Assembly: GCA_963816065.1 (NCBI GenBank) | Contig: CAWFJG010000029.1 | Location: forward strand, 248,001-312,000 | DNA length: 64,000 nucleotides | Reading direction: 5' to 3' | Source of the DNA: Roseiarcus sp963816065 | Lineage (GTDB): Bacteria; Pseudomonadota; Alphaproteobacteria; Rhizobiales; Beijerinckiaceae | Part shown: positions 8,241-18,213 of the stretch, piece by piece | How the letters are laid out: each line of letters starts with the position of its first letter | How positions within the stretch are numbered: position 1 is the stretch's first letter | The notes under the pieces: model-generated | Database searches by the model: none | What the model was told of the DNA's origin: nothing | Seen by the model: only the letters and a program-made list of their open reading frames with translations | Program-made: the position numbers and the translations under genes

Positions 8241-9071
8241 CTACTTGACCGCGCCGGCGGTGAGGCCGCTGATCAGTTGACGGGAGAAGATCACGTAGAT
8301 CGCAACAACCGGCAAAATCGCCATCGACAGCGCGGCGAGCACCGAGTTCCAGTCGGTGATGTACTGGCCGAGGAACTGCTGCACGCCAAGGGTGATGGTG
8401 TGGGTCGTGTCCGACGAGGTCAGGATCAGCGGGAACCACAGGTCGTTCCAGATCGGCACGATGGTGAAGACGGCGACGGTGGCGATGGCGGGGCGCAGCA
8501 GCGGCGCGATCACCTCGAAGAAGATCCGCGTCTCCGGCACGCCGTCGCAACGGGCGGCGTCGCGCAGGTCCTTGGGGATCTGCTGAACGAATTCGCTCAG
8601 GATGAAGATCGACAGCGGCAAGCCCTGGGCGATGTAGACGAGGATCAGGGCCGTCAGCGTGTCGTTGAGGCCGGCCTCGCGCATCATGGTCAGGATCGCG
8701 ACCGACCCGAGACGGATCGGCACCATGATGCCGATCGACAGGAAGAGCGCGAGCGCCGTCGAGCCGCGGAACTTGTATTCGGTCAGCGCCCAGGCGGCCA
8801 TCGCGCCGAACAGCAGCACGAGCGCCATGCTGACAAGCGTGACGATCAGCGAATTCATAAAATAGGTTCCGATGTGAGACGCGTTGAAGACCTTGGCGTA
8901 GCCGATCAAGGAAAAGGTCGCCGAGGTCGGCGGCGCGAGCGGGGCTCCGAAGATGGCGTTGCGGGCCTTGAACGAATTCATCACCACGAGCAGGATCGGC
9001 CCGACCGCGAGCGCGCTGTAGGCGATGAGGATGATGTGGATGCCGACGACCTGCGCGCGCTGATTGATCAT
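8241..9071 (-). CDS. sugar ABC transporter permease (MalG type)
   Basis: A 276-residue inner-membrane permease of the CUT1 carbohydrate importer class. About six transmembrane helices can be read, starting at VVGIHIILIAYSALAV. The EAA loop that docks to the ATPase is seen as DAARCDGVPETRIFFEVIAP. The C-terminus LISGLTAGAVK is the standard MalG-like ending. The gene lies eight bases from the next permease and nine from the ATPase, so it is one transcript with them. It would form the channel together with the product of 9080-10030. Confidence 0.9.
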   Translation of the reverse strand: MINQRAQVVGIHIILIAYSALAVGPILLVVMNSFKARNAIFGAPLAPPTSATFSLIGYAKVFNASHIGTYFMNSLIVTLVSMALVLLFGAMAAWALTEYKFRGSTALALFLSIGIMVPIRLGSVAILTMMREAGLNDTLTALILVYIAQGLPLSIFILSEFVQQIPKDLRDAARCDGVPETRIFFEVIAPLLRPAIATVAVFTIVPIWNDLWFPLILTSSDTTHTITLGVQQFLGQYITDWNSVLAALSMAILPVVAIYVIFSRQLISGLTAGAVK

Positions 9072-9079
9072 GGCCGTTC

Positions 9080-10030
9080 CTAGAACGCGTAGCGGCGCAG
9101 TCGGCGCTGCACAATGAAGAGGTAGAGGCAGACGCCGACGAGGATGATGAAAAACATGACCGTCGCGACCGTTGCGCCCATCGTCGGATTGCCGAGCTGC
9201 AACTGATTGCCGAAAAACGTGCGGTAGAAGTACGTTCCGAGAATGTCGGAGGCGAAGTTCGGCCCGGCGAGCGCGCCCTTGACCGAATAGATGAGATCGA
9301 ACGCGTTGAAATTGCCGACGAAGGTCAGGACCGAAACGAGTCCGATCGTCGGCAGAACCAGCGGCAGCTTGATGTGCCAGAAAATGCGGAACTGGCCGAG
9401 CCCGTCCACCCGCGCTGCGTCGACGAGCTCGTCAGGAATGTTGAGGAGCGCCGCATAGATCAGCATCAGCGGGATGCCGACGAACTGCCAAACCGAAATG
9501 AGCGCGAGCGTCACCAGGGCGGTCGACGGCAGGCCCAGCCAGGGAGCGAACCAGCCGCCGAGGCCCACCGTCTTCAGCGCGCCTTCGGCCACGCCCCATA
9601 AAGGCGACAGGATCAGGTTCCAGGCGAAGCCGACAATGACCACCGAGAGCATGGTCGGCAGGAAAATGATGGTGCGATAGAGCCCCTTCAGCTTGAGACC
9701 CGGCAGGCTGAGGAGCCCCGCCAGCGCGATACCGATCGGATTCTGCACCAGCATGTGCACGATGAAGAAAATCAGATTGTTCTTGGCCGCGTTCCAAAAA
9801 TGGCCCGACCAGTCCGGATCCAGCAGAAGCGTGCTGAAATTGGCAAGGCCGAAGAAACGATAGGCGCCGCTGCTGTCGGTCGTGTAGGTCGAAAGCTCCA
9901 TCGTGGCGATGAGCGGGTAAATCGAGAAGAGCGTATAGACCGCGACCGCCGGCCCCAGAAATAGCGCCAGGAGCCCGAGGAAACGGCCCCGGGGCATCGA
10001 AGCGACCACTTGGGAAACCGGTTCGGCCAT
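9080..10030 (-). CDS. sugar ABC transporter permease (MalF type)
   Basis: A 316-residue membrane permease, the partner of the MalG-like subunit. It has a first helix at LGLLALFLGPAVAVYTLFSI, further helices at about residues 85-110, 125-150, 180-205, 225-250 and 285-310, and an EAA loop DAARVDGLGQFRIFWHIKLP. The order binding protein, MalF-like, MalG-like, ATPase is the usual one for oligosaccharide or amino-sugar importers in Rhizobiales. There is a 120-base gap to the binding-protein gene upstream. Confidence 0.9.
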   Translation of the reverse strand: MAEPVSQVVASMPRGRFLGLLALFLGPAVAVYTLFSIYPLIATMELSTYTTDSSGAYRFFGLANFSTLLLDPDWSGHFWNAAKNNLIFFIVHMLVQNPIGIALAGLLSLPGLKLKGLYRTIIFLPTMLSVVIVGFAWNLILSPLWGVAEGALKTVGLGGWFAPWLGLPSTALVTLALISVWQFVGIPLMLIYAALLNIPDELVDAARVDGLGQFRIFWHIKLPLVLPTIGLVSVLTFVGNFNAFDLIYSVKGALAGPNFASDILGTYFYRTFFGNQLQLGNPTMGATVATVMFFIILVGVCLYLFIVQRRLRRYAF

Positions 10031-10151
10031 TTTCGCGCGCGCCGTCGTCCGAGAAATCGCGAGCCTCGCCGCTTCCGCTCGGCGCCGTCAAGAGCGAATT
10101 CGCAGGAAACGCCTCCCGCCGGCTAGAGCGGAAGGCGCAGAGTTCAAGCGG

Positions 10152-11411
10152 TCACTTGCCGGGCTTGTACCACTTGTCGAGGCCGTCCTGGAGCTGCTTG
10201 CCCGCGGCTTCTGGGCTCAGGGCGCCGTTGATCACCTGGGCCGACACGTTCCACAACTCGTTCTCCAGGTTCGGCGTCCCGCGCGACAGGATCTGATAGG
10301 AATTGCGGATCGTCGACTTGCAGTCCTTGCGCCAGCCGACCATGGTCGCGGCCAGCGGGTCGCCGATCTTGACCGGGGTCTTGTTGAGCGAGAAGAAGCC
10401 GGGCAGCGCGTTGGAATAGAGTTCGGCGAATTCCGGCGTCGCCGTCCACTCGAGGAATTTCTTCGCGTCCTCCTTGTTCTTGGAGGCCGAGTTGAGGCCC
10501 ATCGCAATGTCGGTGTGGTCGGAGATGTAGCATTGCGTGTCGCCGGCCGGCAGCGGCGGCGGGAATGCGCCCATCGGGAACTTCGCCTGCCCGTTGAAGG
10601 TCGAGATGTCCCACGAACCCGCTGGATAGATCGCCGCCTTGCCGAGCGAGAACAGGTTCTGGCTGTCGGGGTAGGTCTGCGCCTGGAAGCCGTTGCCCAT
10701 GTAAGGCGCCCAGGAGGCGAGCTCCTTGAACACCGCGATATATTCCGGGTCGGTGAACTTCTCCTTGCCGGCGATCAACGCCTCGCGGCCCTCTTCGCCC
10801 TTCCAGTAATTCGGGCCGATGTTCTGGAAGCCCATGGTCGCGGCCTCCCATTGATCGGCAGTGCCGAGGTCGATCGGCGTATAGGTCCCGTCCTTCTTCA
10901 GCTTGTCGAGAAGCTCGTGGAACTCCGCCATCGTCTTCGGCGGCGTCGCCCCGACCTTCTTCAAGGCGTCGGCATTGTAGATGAAGCCGTGGATGACCGA
11001 GGCCTGAGGCACGCAGAAGGTCGTCTTGCCGTCGTCCGTCGTCCAGGCCGACTTGGCGACATCCGAAAAATTATCCATTCCTTTGACGTCGTTTACGCTG
11101 TCGAGCTGGTGCTTGTTGTAGAGGTCGAGCGAGGCGTCGAACGGCCGACAGGCGATGATGTCGCCGGCTGTGCCGCCGGCTAGGCGGGCGTTGAGCGCGG
11201 CGTTGTATTCCTTCGGCGCGGAGGGCGCGAATTCAACCTTGATGTCGGGATAGTGCTTGTTGAAGGCTGGGATGATCTTGCTGTTCCAGATGTCGGCGTC
11301 GTCGTTGCGCCAGCTCTCGATCTTGAGCGAACCGGCCTGCGCCGCGACCAGCCCCGTCAACAGCGCCGCCAGCGCGACTCCGCCGCGCGTCCATGCGAAA
11401 TTAGTCTTCAT
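10152..11411 (-). CDS. extracellular sugar-binding protein of ABC importer
   Basis: A 419-residue periplasmic solute-binding protein (family 1) that delivers sugar to the importer. A signal peptide is clear (FAWTRGGVALAALLTGLVAA, cleavage near AQA). The mature protein starts LKIESWRNDDADIWNSKIIP; Trp-rich patches such as NELWNVSAQVI and GSWDISTF are typical of carbohydrate binders. The ATG at 11411 has a strong GAGGAGGG ribosome site; the longer frame to 11504 does not look coding. Its resemblance to binding proteins of rhizobial N-acetylglucosamine loci, together with the neighbouring murQ remnant, GntR and deaminase, supports amino-sugar uptake. Confidence 0.88.
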   Translation of the reverse strand: MKTNFAWTRGGVALAALLTGLVAAQAGSLKIESWRNDDADIWNSKIIPAFNKHYPDIKVEFAPSAPKEYNAALNARLAGGTAGDIIACRPFDASLDLYNKHQLDSVNDVKGMDNFSDVAKSAWTTDDGKTTFCVPQASVIHGFIYNADALKKVGATPPKTMAEFHELLDKLKKDGTYTPIDLGTADQWEAATMGFQNIGPNYWKGEEGREALIAGKEKFTDPEYIAVFKELASWAPYMGNGFQAQTYPDSQNLFSLGKAAIYPAGSWDISTFNGQAKFPMGAFPPPLPAGDTQCYISDHTDIAMGLNSASKNKEDAKKFLEWTATPEFAELYSNALPGFFSLNKTPVKIGDPLAATMVGWRKDCKSTIRNSYQILSRGTPNLENELWNVSAQVINGALSPEAAGKQLQDGLDKWYKPGK

Positions 11412-11433
11412 CCTACCCTCCTCATCCGACGGG

Positions 11434-12155
11434 CTACATGCCCGCGCTCGAATTGACGTTTGCTTCCGCGCCCCCGAGGCGCGTGAGAATTCGGGAAAGA
11501 TCACCCTCGCAGTCGGCGACCGACGCTCGCGCCGCCACGGCGACCGGCGCGTCGTTCTGAGCTTCGGCCAGCGCGGCCAAAGCGGCGGCTTCGTCGACTG
11601 CCGCCAGGCGTGCGACGATGCTCGGAGCGCGCGCGCGAAGCTTGTTCTTGTCGGGCCGGACGTTGACCATCAGACCGTGATGGACCCAGCCGAGATCGGC
11701 GGCCGCCAGCGTCGAGATCACACCGAGCGCACGAAGGCCAAGGTTCGCGGCGCCAGCCTCGGCCGCAGCGCCGTCGTCCTCGCCCGGCCGTCGACCGAAA
11801 GGCGCTCGCCATTGGGCGTGACGAAACGGATACGCGCAGGATCAATGCCAAATGTCCCGGGCAGCTCCTGCCCGTCCTGCGTCGCCAGCAGCCCGGAGGA
11901 GCCAGCCCCGACATAAATCGACCCGCCGCCGGAGCGCAGCGCGTCGGCCACAAGCTCAGCCGCCCGGACGAGCGACGCACGCGCTTTCGCCGCGCAATCC
12001 GCGGCGCGGACCTGCCCCGCGCGCAGAGCGTCCGCCAGCGGCGCATGCGGCTCGCCGGCGTGACGTGAGGCTTGCGCGTTCGCGGACGCCAACGACTCCC
12101 TCCTTGCGTGACGAGGCGACCACTCGAGGCCCTCTTGTGTTGGATTATGGGCCAC
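11434..12155 (-). pseudogene. murQ: MurQ-like N-acetylmuramic acid 6-phosphate etherase, internal deletion
   Basis: Two out-of-frame pieces of one MurQ-type SIS protein. The N-terminal piece (12155 to about 11790) has GGGSIYVGAGSSGLL and QELPGTFG, equivalent to the GAGTSGRLG and catalytic-Glu region of the family. The C-terminal piece (ending at 11434) has GVISTLAAADLGWVHHGLMV and NVRPDKNKL, the conserved MurQ tail. Between them GEDD is joined directly to GAAAEAGAANLGL, so about 90-100 residues of the SIS core are missing and the frame is broken. A deletion of this size is not a base-calling error. The etherase, which would convert MurNAc-6-P to GlcNAc-6-P, is dead. Confidence 0.8.
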
Positions 12156-12202
12156 GTGTATACCTCTTGTCTAGCGGTCCTTCGGGAGGGACGGAGGAGC
12201 GG
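12156..12202. promoter_or_regulatory. divergent promoter/operator between murQ remnant and gntR gene
   Basis: A 47-base divergent gap holds GTGTATACCTCTTGTCTAG. TTGTCTAG resembles half of a TTGTCTAGACAA-like HutC/NagR-type GntR operator. The regulator reading rightward would be expected to bind here. The evidence is position plus a half-site only. Confidence 0.3.
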
Positions 12203-12978
12203 ATGGCGGACCTTCGCGCGATCAGGGCCCAACGCCAACCTCTGTTCGCCAGCGTCGGAGCGGCGTTGAGACGCGAGATCGCCGCGGGCCGCTTCGCCCA
12301 GGCGGACCTGCTGCCGGGGGAGCGGGAGCTGTCGCAAATGCTCGCCGTGTCGCGCACCACGCTCAGGCGCGCGATCGCCGCGCTGATCGAGGAGGGCGTG
12401 CTGGTCCATCGCCACGGGGCCGGCACCTTCGTGCGACGGAGCCCGCCGCATGTCGATCAGCCGCTGTCGCGGCTGACGAGCTTCACCGAGGACATGCGGC
12501 TGCGTGGACTGACCGCCTCCTCGAAGGTGATCGAGCGCGGCGCCTTCCTGCCAACGCCGGAGGAATCGATCATGCTCGACCTTGCGCTGAGCGAAACGGT
12601 GTTCCGCCTGTCGCGACTCCGGCTCGCCGACGGCGTGCCGATGGCGATCGAGCGGGCCGCGGTGCCGATGCGTTTTCTCGGCGGCGCCGCCGAACGGGTC
12701 GGCAACTCGCTTTACGCCGCGCTCGAGGCCTCGGGCTGCCGTCCGGTGCGGGCGGTCCAACGGCTACGGGCGGTGCTGGTCGGCGCGCCGGAGGCGGCGC
12801 TGCTCGGGCTTCTTGACGGCTCGCCCGGCGCTCGACATTCATCGCGTCGCCTATGTCGCCGACGGGCGGAGGGTCGAGTTCACCCGTTCGACCTACCGCT
12901 CCGACACCTACGATTTCGTGGCGGAGCTCACCCTGCCGCCCGCCGGCCGCACGCGCGGCGAAGGAGTTTCGCGATGAC
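12203..12978 (+). CDS. GntR/HutC-family regulator of amino-sugar use (one-base frameshift)
   Basis: A winged-helix regulator with a UTRA effector domain; the effector is probably a phosphorylated amino sugar. The wHTH spans about residues 15-75 (LPGERELSQMLAVSRTTLRR, then HRHGAGTFV). The UTRA domain follows (RLTSFTEDMRLRG; LRLADGVPMAIERA). At 12824-12827 an extra G (CCCGG for CCCG) breaks the frame. Correcting it restores LDIHRVAYVADGRRVEFTRS and SDTYDFVAELTLP, the normal UTRA end, stopping at 12978 with an ATGA overlap onto the next gene. GGAGGAG precedes the ATG. I treat it as a real gene with a sequence-level indel. Confidence 0.75.
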
Positions 12979-14003
12979 CGACACGTTCATGGCGGCCGAA
13001 GTCGCCGAAGCCGGCCCGGCTCTGCGCCGGCAACTCGACGCCAATCGCAACGCCGTCGCGAAAGCTCGCGGCGGAGCTCGCGGCCGGCGGGCCTGCTTTC
13101 GTGGCGACCATCGCGCGCGGCAGCTCGGATCACGCCGCGCTGTTCCTCAAGCACGTGATCGAACTGAAACTCGGCCTCGCCTGCGCGTCGCTCGGGCCGT
13201 CGATCGCATCGCTCTACCAGGCGCCGCTGCGGCTCACGGGCGCGGCCGCGATCACCATCTCGCAGTCGGGCCGGAGTCCCGACATCGTCGCGATGCAGCG
13301 GGCCGCCAAGGCCGCCGGCGCGACCGCGATCGCGCTCGTCAACGACGTGGACTCGCCCGCCGCGACCGACGCCGACGCGCTTCTGCCGCTGCTCGCCGGC
13401 GAGGAACGGTCGGTTGCAGCGACCAAGTCGATGATCGCCGCGCTCGTCGCCGGCGCTTCGCTGGTGGCGCACTGGAGCGGGGACGCGGGCCTCGTCTCCG
13501 CGCTCGAACGCTTGCCGGCCCTGCTCGGCGCGGCCAACGGACCGCCGCCGCCAGATCTCATTGAAACGCTTGCCGCGGCTTCGTCGCTCTATGTCATTGG
13601 CCGCGGTCCGACCTTCGCCGTCGCCGCCGAGGCGGCGCTGAAGCTCAAGGAGACCTCGGCGATCCACGCCGAGGCCTTCTCCTCGGCCGAAGTGCTGCAC
13701 GGGCCTGCGGGCGTCGTCACGACGGGCTTCCCGCTGCTCGGCTTCGCTCCTGCGGACGAGGCGCGCGACGGGTTTCTTCAGACGGTGGAGCGGCTTGCCT
13801 CGTTCGGCGCCGCGCCGCTGATCGTCGACGTCGAGCGCCACGCCCGCTGGCCAACGCTTGTCGCGCCCGACGCGGGACATCCTATGGTGACCCCGATCGC
13901 GGCGCTGCACGCATTCTACAAGCTCGCCGAAGCCGTCGCCCGCCGCCGCGGCCGCAACCCGGACGAGCCGCCGCACCTGATGAAGGTGACGCGGACGGTG
14001 TGA
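12975..14003 (+). CDS. SIS-domain glucosamine-6-phosphate deaminase, NagB-II type (one-base frameshift)
   Basis: A two-SIS-domain protein like the isomerase half of GlmS. NagB-II enzymes deaminate glucosamine-6-P to fructose-6-P during amino-sugar catabolism. Seen: ATIARGSSDHAALF, ITISQSGRSPDIV, GEERSVAATKSM, VIGRGPTFAVAAEAALKLKE and SAEVLHGPAG, all standard. The N-terminus (MTDTFMAAEVAEAGPALRRQ) is joined to the body only if one A is removed from AAA at 13061-13063, giving KLAAELAAGGPAFVATIARG. Its ATG overlaps the regulator stop, so the two form an operon. No nagA or nagK is seen in the window. Confidence 0.8.
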
Positions 14004-14022
14004 GGCGATTAGCGCCTATGGG

Positions 14023-14225
14023 TCAGGGCTTGACTACGACAATGTCGAGGTTTCCGGCGGCCGCCGCGGCGTCCATCGCCTGAGGAAGGTCGGCAAGCGG
14101 GAAAACCTTTGGGCGGATGGGGCCGATGTCGAGGAGCCCACTGCGGACGAGTTCGATAAGCCCGCGGGCGGCGCCGCGTGGATACACGAACTGGCCAGGA
14201 ATCTCCCAGTCGTTCAGCATGACGG
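14023..14225 (-). pseudogene. C-terminal fragment of a zinc-type alcohol dehydrogenase
   Basis: About 65 codons read NDWEIPGQFVYPRGAARGLI, then VRSGLLDIGPIRPKVFPLAD and AAGNLDIVVVKP, the C-terminus of a medium-chain (zinc) alcohol dehydrogenase. The catalytic and NAD-binding parts are absent; the open frame upstream to 14565 is a shadow of the cyclase gene. A palindromic repeat follows at once, so the gene was probably cut by a rearrangement here. Confidence 0.65.
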
Positions 14226-14284
14226 CGGGTGTAGGGAGTTTGGATGTATGGGGCTGGGCGAGCGCAGAGAGCCAATCGCCCGAG

Positions 14285-14330
14285 CCCCTCAACCCGTCGC
14301 TCTCCCCGCAAGCGGAGAGAGGGGGACTTG
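14285..14330. repeat. REP-like palindromic repeat
   Basis: CTCTCCCCGCAAGCGGAGAG (14300-14319) folds into a hairpin with a two-base bulge and is flanked by AACCCGTCG and GAGGGGGACTTGG. This is the pattern of dispersed palindromic repeats widespread in Rhizobiales. The last codons and stop of the cyclase frame lie inside it. Confidence 0.6.
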
Positions 14331-17300
14331 GCGCATCGCTTCTCCCAGAGCGTCCAACCGAAGACCGGTTGCCGCCTCGCTCGACCGCAAATCCGAAAGC
14401 TCGCTTGTGTCGTCCTCGTTGGCGGCGCCTTTGGCGATGCGGGCGAGAAGTTGTCCGCGCCGCGCGATATGGCGCGAATAGGGGAGCGGCTCCGGCGCAG
14501 TACGCTTGAGGAGCGCCTCGGCGTTTCGTTCGGCCGACTCCCAGTCTCCGACTCGCAGGGCCCATTCGATTGCGTAACGGCGGAACCAGAAATGATTGTG
14601 GCCGACGGCGCCTTTCTCCAGCAGGGTCTCCCCATCGGAAAGCGCGGCCTCCTGAGCTGACCGCCTCGGCTCAACGAGAGCCAACAGGCCGAAAAGAATC
14701 GGCCCGGCAAATCCAGGGCTTGTTTCACGGGACGCCTCAAGCCCCGCTCGCACGAGCGACAGCGCCTCGGCGGGGCGCCCCGTGACGAGCGCCCTTTCGG
14801 CGCAGACGCGCGAGGATGATCGCCTCGTAGCGGCGCGCCTTCAGTCGACGCGCCTGCTCGAGCGCAGCAGCCTGGATATCCACCGCTTCGTCATAGCGGC
14901 CAGCCACGGTCAGACAAAGACCGGAGGACTGAAGCGCAAACATTTCCGCGTGGCCGTCGCCGATCCGGCGCGCCATGTCGAGCGCCCTCCGCATGTCGTC
15001 CAACGCTGCATCAAAGTCGCAAACGAAGATGCGGCAATGTCCCATCATGACGCGGTTCGGGACGGCGATGCGAACAAGTCCGGCCTCGTCGCAGCGATCC
15101 ACGCATTCCGAAAAAAGCTCGAGAGCCGTCGCCATGCGGCAGTCCATGTACTGGGCGTCGGCGAGCCCACTCAGCGCCCGAGCCTGCCATTCGAGCGAGT
15201 CGAGGCGGAGGGCTGCATCCAGGGCCGCCGCGTGCTCTCTTCGGCAGTCCTCGATCTCGCCGCGTGCGAAATGGAGGTTGCCGCGGAGATAATGGATTTC
15301 GGCAAGCGCTGCGCTCCTGCCGCCAGCGCTCGCCGCGGGTCCGGCGTCCGAGAGCGCAATAAATGCGTCGTCGAACTTGGCAAGCAGCCGATTGGCGGCT
15401 GCGCAGCCGATTAGCGCCCGCAACCGGTCCGAGTCCGCGGCGCCCGAGGCGAGAGCCGTCCGGTAGGCTTCAAGGGCGTCCTCGCCTTGACCCGCGTCGA
15501 GCTTGAGGTTGCCGACTTGCAAGGCGAGAGCGACGCGGTCGCGAGGCGCGGTTGCGATAGCGAGGCCCCGAACGGCAAGATTGGAGGCTTGGCGCTGGCG
15601 AAAAAGGGACTCTTGGTCCTTCGAGGCTTCGAGATAAGCCTGCGGCGCTCGAGGATCTTCGGCAAGATCAAGATGCCCGGCGCACAGCGCGGGATCCTGC
15701 AGGAACACTTCCGCAGCAGACTTGTGAAGGTGGCGACGCCGTGCTCGCGTGAGCGACGCATAAACGCCGTCGCGCACAAGCGCATGGACAAACTGCAGTC
15801 CGTCGGCGGCCGGTCGCAGAAGGGCGTTTCTGAGGAGCGCTTCACAGGCGTAGTGCGGATCGTCGATCAAGGCGCGCAGGTTCGCGAGCGCCAGGCGCTG
15901 CCCAAGTACCGACGCCGCCTCGATTGCGAGCCGGTCGTTCGGCGCAAGAAGATCGGTGCGCGCAAGCACGACGCTTTGGATCGTGGTCGGCAGCTTTCCG
16001 TCGACAAGGTCGTCCGCCGTCCGCAATAGCTGCTCGAGAAACAAGGGATTGCCTCCGGCACGCTCGACGCATTTGGCAGCGAACACCTCGGCGGCAGGGA
16101 AGCTTCTTGCGATCGCTTCCGACTCGGCCGGGGCGAGCGCCGCAAGATCAATCGTGAGTTGCAAGCCGTCGCCTTCCGTTGCGCGCCAACCCGCGTCAGG
16201 AGGATCAGCGCCGATCCGCGTCGTCATAATGACGGCAGCGCGGCTTCGTGTCGTCGCCCGGGCCAAGGCGGCCAGCAGAGAAAGGGTGTCGGGATCAGCC
16301 CAATGGACGTCCTCGACCGTCACCAGAAGCGGATCGGCGCGAGCAGCCGCCTCGATCAGATCCACGAGGACGCGCTCCTTGCCGCGAGTCCGCGCGGCGC
16401 GATCGATCGCCTCGTAGAACAGGCGGTCGTCCTCGCGCTGAGGAATTTCCAGGAGATCCCGCACAAACAGCGCGTCGTCCCCGGACAGGTCCGAGGCGGA
16501 GAGGGCCGCCTCGGCCGCCTTCAACGAAGCGTCTCGTCCCAAACCAAGCAATCCGGAGACAATCGTACGGACAGCGCCATGCCCACGTTCTGCGCCGAAG
16601 TCGAGCACCCACCCGATGTGGCGGACGAAACCCATGTTCGCCGCGATCGACTGCACTTCTTCGACCAATCGCGTCTTGCCGATGCCCGGCTCGCCGCGCA
16701 CGACGACGACCGCGCCTGATGCGCCTTCCCTAATCGCGGAAAGGATATCGCGGCACTGCTTCAACTCGGCGTGACGGCCGACGAGTGGGGACCCGACAGC
16801 GCCAGCGCGCCGCATGCCGGTCAGGCGCCAGACCTGTACGGCGCTCCCGAGCCCCTTCAGCGCCTGGGCGCCGAGGGACTTAAAGGCCGCCGCGTGGCTC
16901 GTCGCTCGATAGACTTCCTCCGACACGAAGGTTTCTCCTGCGCCGGCGAGGTCGAGGAGCCGCGCTGCGACGTTCGCCGCCTCTCCGGTGACGGTGTATC
17001 CGCGATGTTGGCCGCTACCGACCGACCTCGCCACCACTTCCCCCATGGCGAGCCCGACGTGGACGGCAAGGGGTTCCGAGGTCGCGATCAATAGGCCGGT
17101 CACGGCGGCGTGGACGTCGAGGGCGGTGCGCACGGCGCGCAAAGCGTCGTCGCCGTGTGCGCGGGGGGCGCCGAACAGCACCATGGCGGCATCGCCGATG
17201 TGCTTGTCGATCACCCCGCCGTAACGGTCGACGACATCGTCCACGAGGGCGAAGAATTGCTCAAGCAGCGCGTGGACCTCCTCGGGGTCCAGCTTCGACG

Positions 17301-17583
17301 AGAGCCGGGTATAGCCAACAATGTCACAGAACATGACGGCGACCGGGCGTCGGTCGCCTTCACCGCCGGCGTGGCCCTTGGCGGTCACTGGCTCGGGTTG
17401 GCCAAGCGACCGGCCGCAGCCTCCGCAAAAGCGATCCGAGGCGTCATTCGCGTAGCCGCATTCTTCGCAGGACCTAGGAAGCGCGGCGCCGCATGCGGCG
17501 CAGAACTTCCGACCCTCCTTGTTCTCGCACTGGCAACGCGCGCAGAGCACCGGTGCAGGTCCTCGTCGGTCGAGCGACGGCAT
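14289..17583 (-). CDS. adenylate cyclase-AAA ATPase-TPR regulatory protein (one-base frameshift near the C-terminus)
   Basis: A protein of nearly 1,100 residues after correction. Residues about 14-60 form two zinc ribbons (CARCQCENKEGRKFCAACG; CEECGYANDASDRFCGGCG). A class III cyclase domain follows (about 80-255): FCDIVGYT and GDAAMVLFG carry the metal Asp residues, VIDKHIGD the purine-contacting Lys and TGEAANVAARL the Asn/Arg pair, so it should be active. An ATPase module has Walker A GEPGIGKTRL and Walker B LLVTVEDVHWAD. The rest is TPR-like helices. An extra base near 14799 moves the reading from LARLRRKGARHG into ERALVTGRPAEALSLVRAGL, which continues the TPR repeats to 14289. The final codons lie in the REP-like repeat, so the natural end may be lost. 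Input and output partners are unknown. Confidence 0.8.
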
Positions 17584-17767
17584 CAACCAGCACTATCACG
17601 ATCGGTCGTCGCCGTTGAGAGGTTCTAGCCCCGTTCGTTATTTGCGGAACACGATCCAACCCGATAGGCCGCTCCCCGCTGCGCAGACAAGGAGGCGCGC
17701 GACGAGACCGACTCGTGCGCCTCCCGCAGCGTTTCGCTCGGGAGGAAAGCGCCCGAGCGGCTTCGGC

Positions 17768-18160
17768 CTACTGGCCAGCCTGGACCTTCTTGACATAGTC
17801 CTCGACCGCCTCGACGACCTTCTTGTCGGGGTTGGCCTTGCAATATTCGATGACCTCGTGAATACCCCGCTTGGTGCGTTCGATGTTGATGGCGTGCTTC
17901 TTCAGGTGGCCGTTGAACCAGCCGCTGTACCAGACGCCGAGGAAATTGGCGTCGTCCTGGGTCGTGTTGGCGAGCTGCGCGCAGGTCAAGGCCCTGACGT
18001 TGATATAGCCCTTCTCGTCCGCGTAGGTCGCCAGAGCGACTTGCGCCTGGCAGGCGGAAGCGGACGCCGCCAGCGTGGCGGAGGCGAGCAGCGCGGCGCG
18101 CCAGTTGCCGCGCTGGAACGGAGCAAAGAATTTTGCGCAAGCGATGATTGAGGTGTGCAT
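17768..18160 (-). CDS. HdeA-like periplasmic protein
   Basis: A 130-residue HdeA/HdeB-family protein. The E. coli members are small periplasmic chaperones that unfold at acid pH and protect other proteins; a role in acid or envelope stress is inferred. An N-terminal export signal ends near ASACQAQ. The mature part has LTCAQLANTTQDDANFLGVW, YSGWFNGHL and EYCKANPDKKV; the two Cys can form the family disulfide. The ATG at 18160 has GGAAGG seven bases upstream; an in-frame TTG at 18175 is less likely. It lies 53 bases after a clear paralogue, so a tandem duplication. Confidence 0.78.
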   Translation of the reverse strand: MHTSIIACAKFFAPFQRGNWRAALLASATLAASASACQAQVALATYADEKGYINVRALTCAQLANTTQDDANFLGVWYSGWFNGHLKKHAINIERTKRGIHEVIEYCKANPDKKVVEAVEDYVKKVQAGQ

Positions 18161-18213
18161 AAGTCGGCCTTCCAAGTTTCTTGATTGGTGCTCGATGGGC
18201 GTCGCGCGTCGGG

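Noticed and set aside
12824..13063. Programmed frameshifting in the GntR and deaminase genes
   Set aside because: There is no slippery heptamer with a downstream structure, and the same kind of shift occurs in unrelated genes of the window, which points to sequence error.
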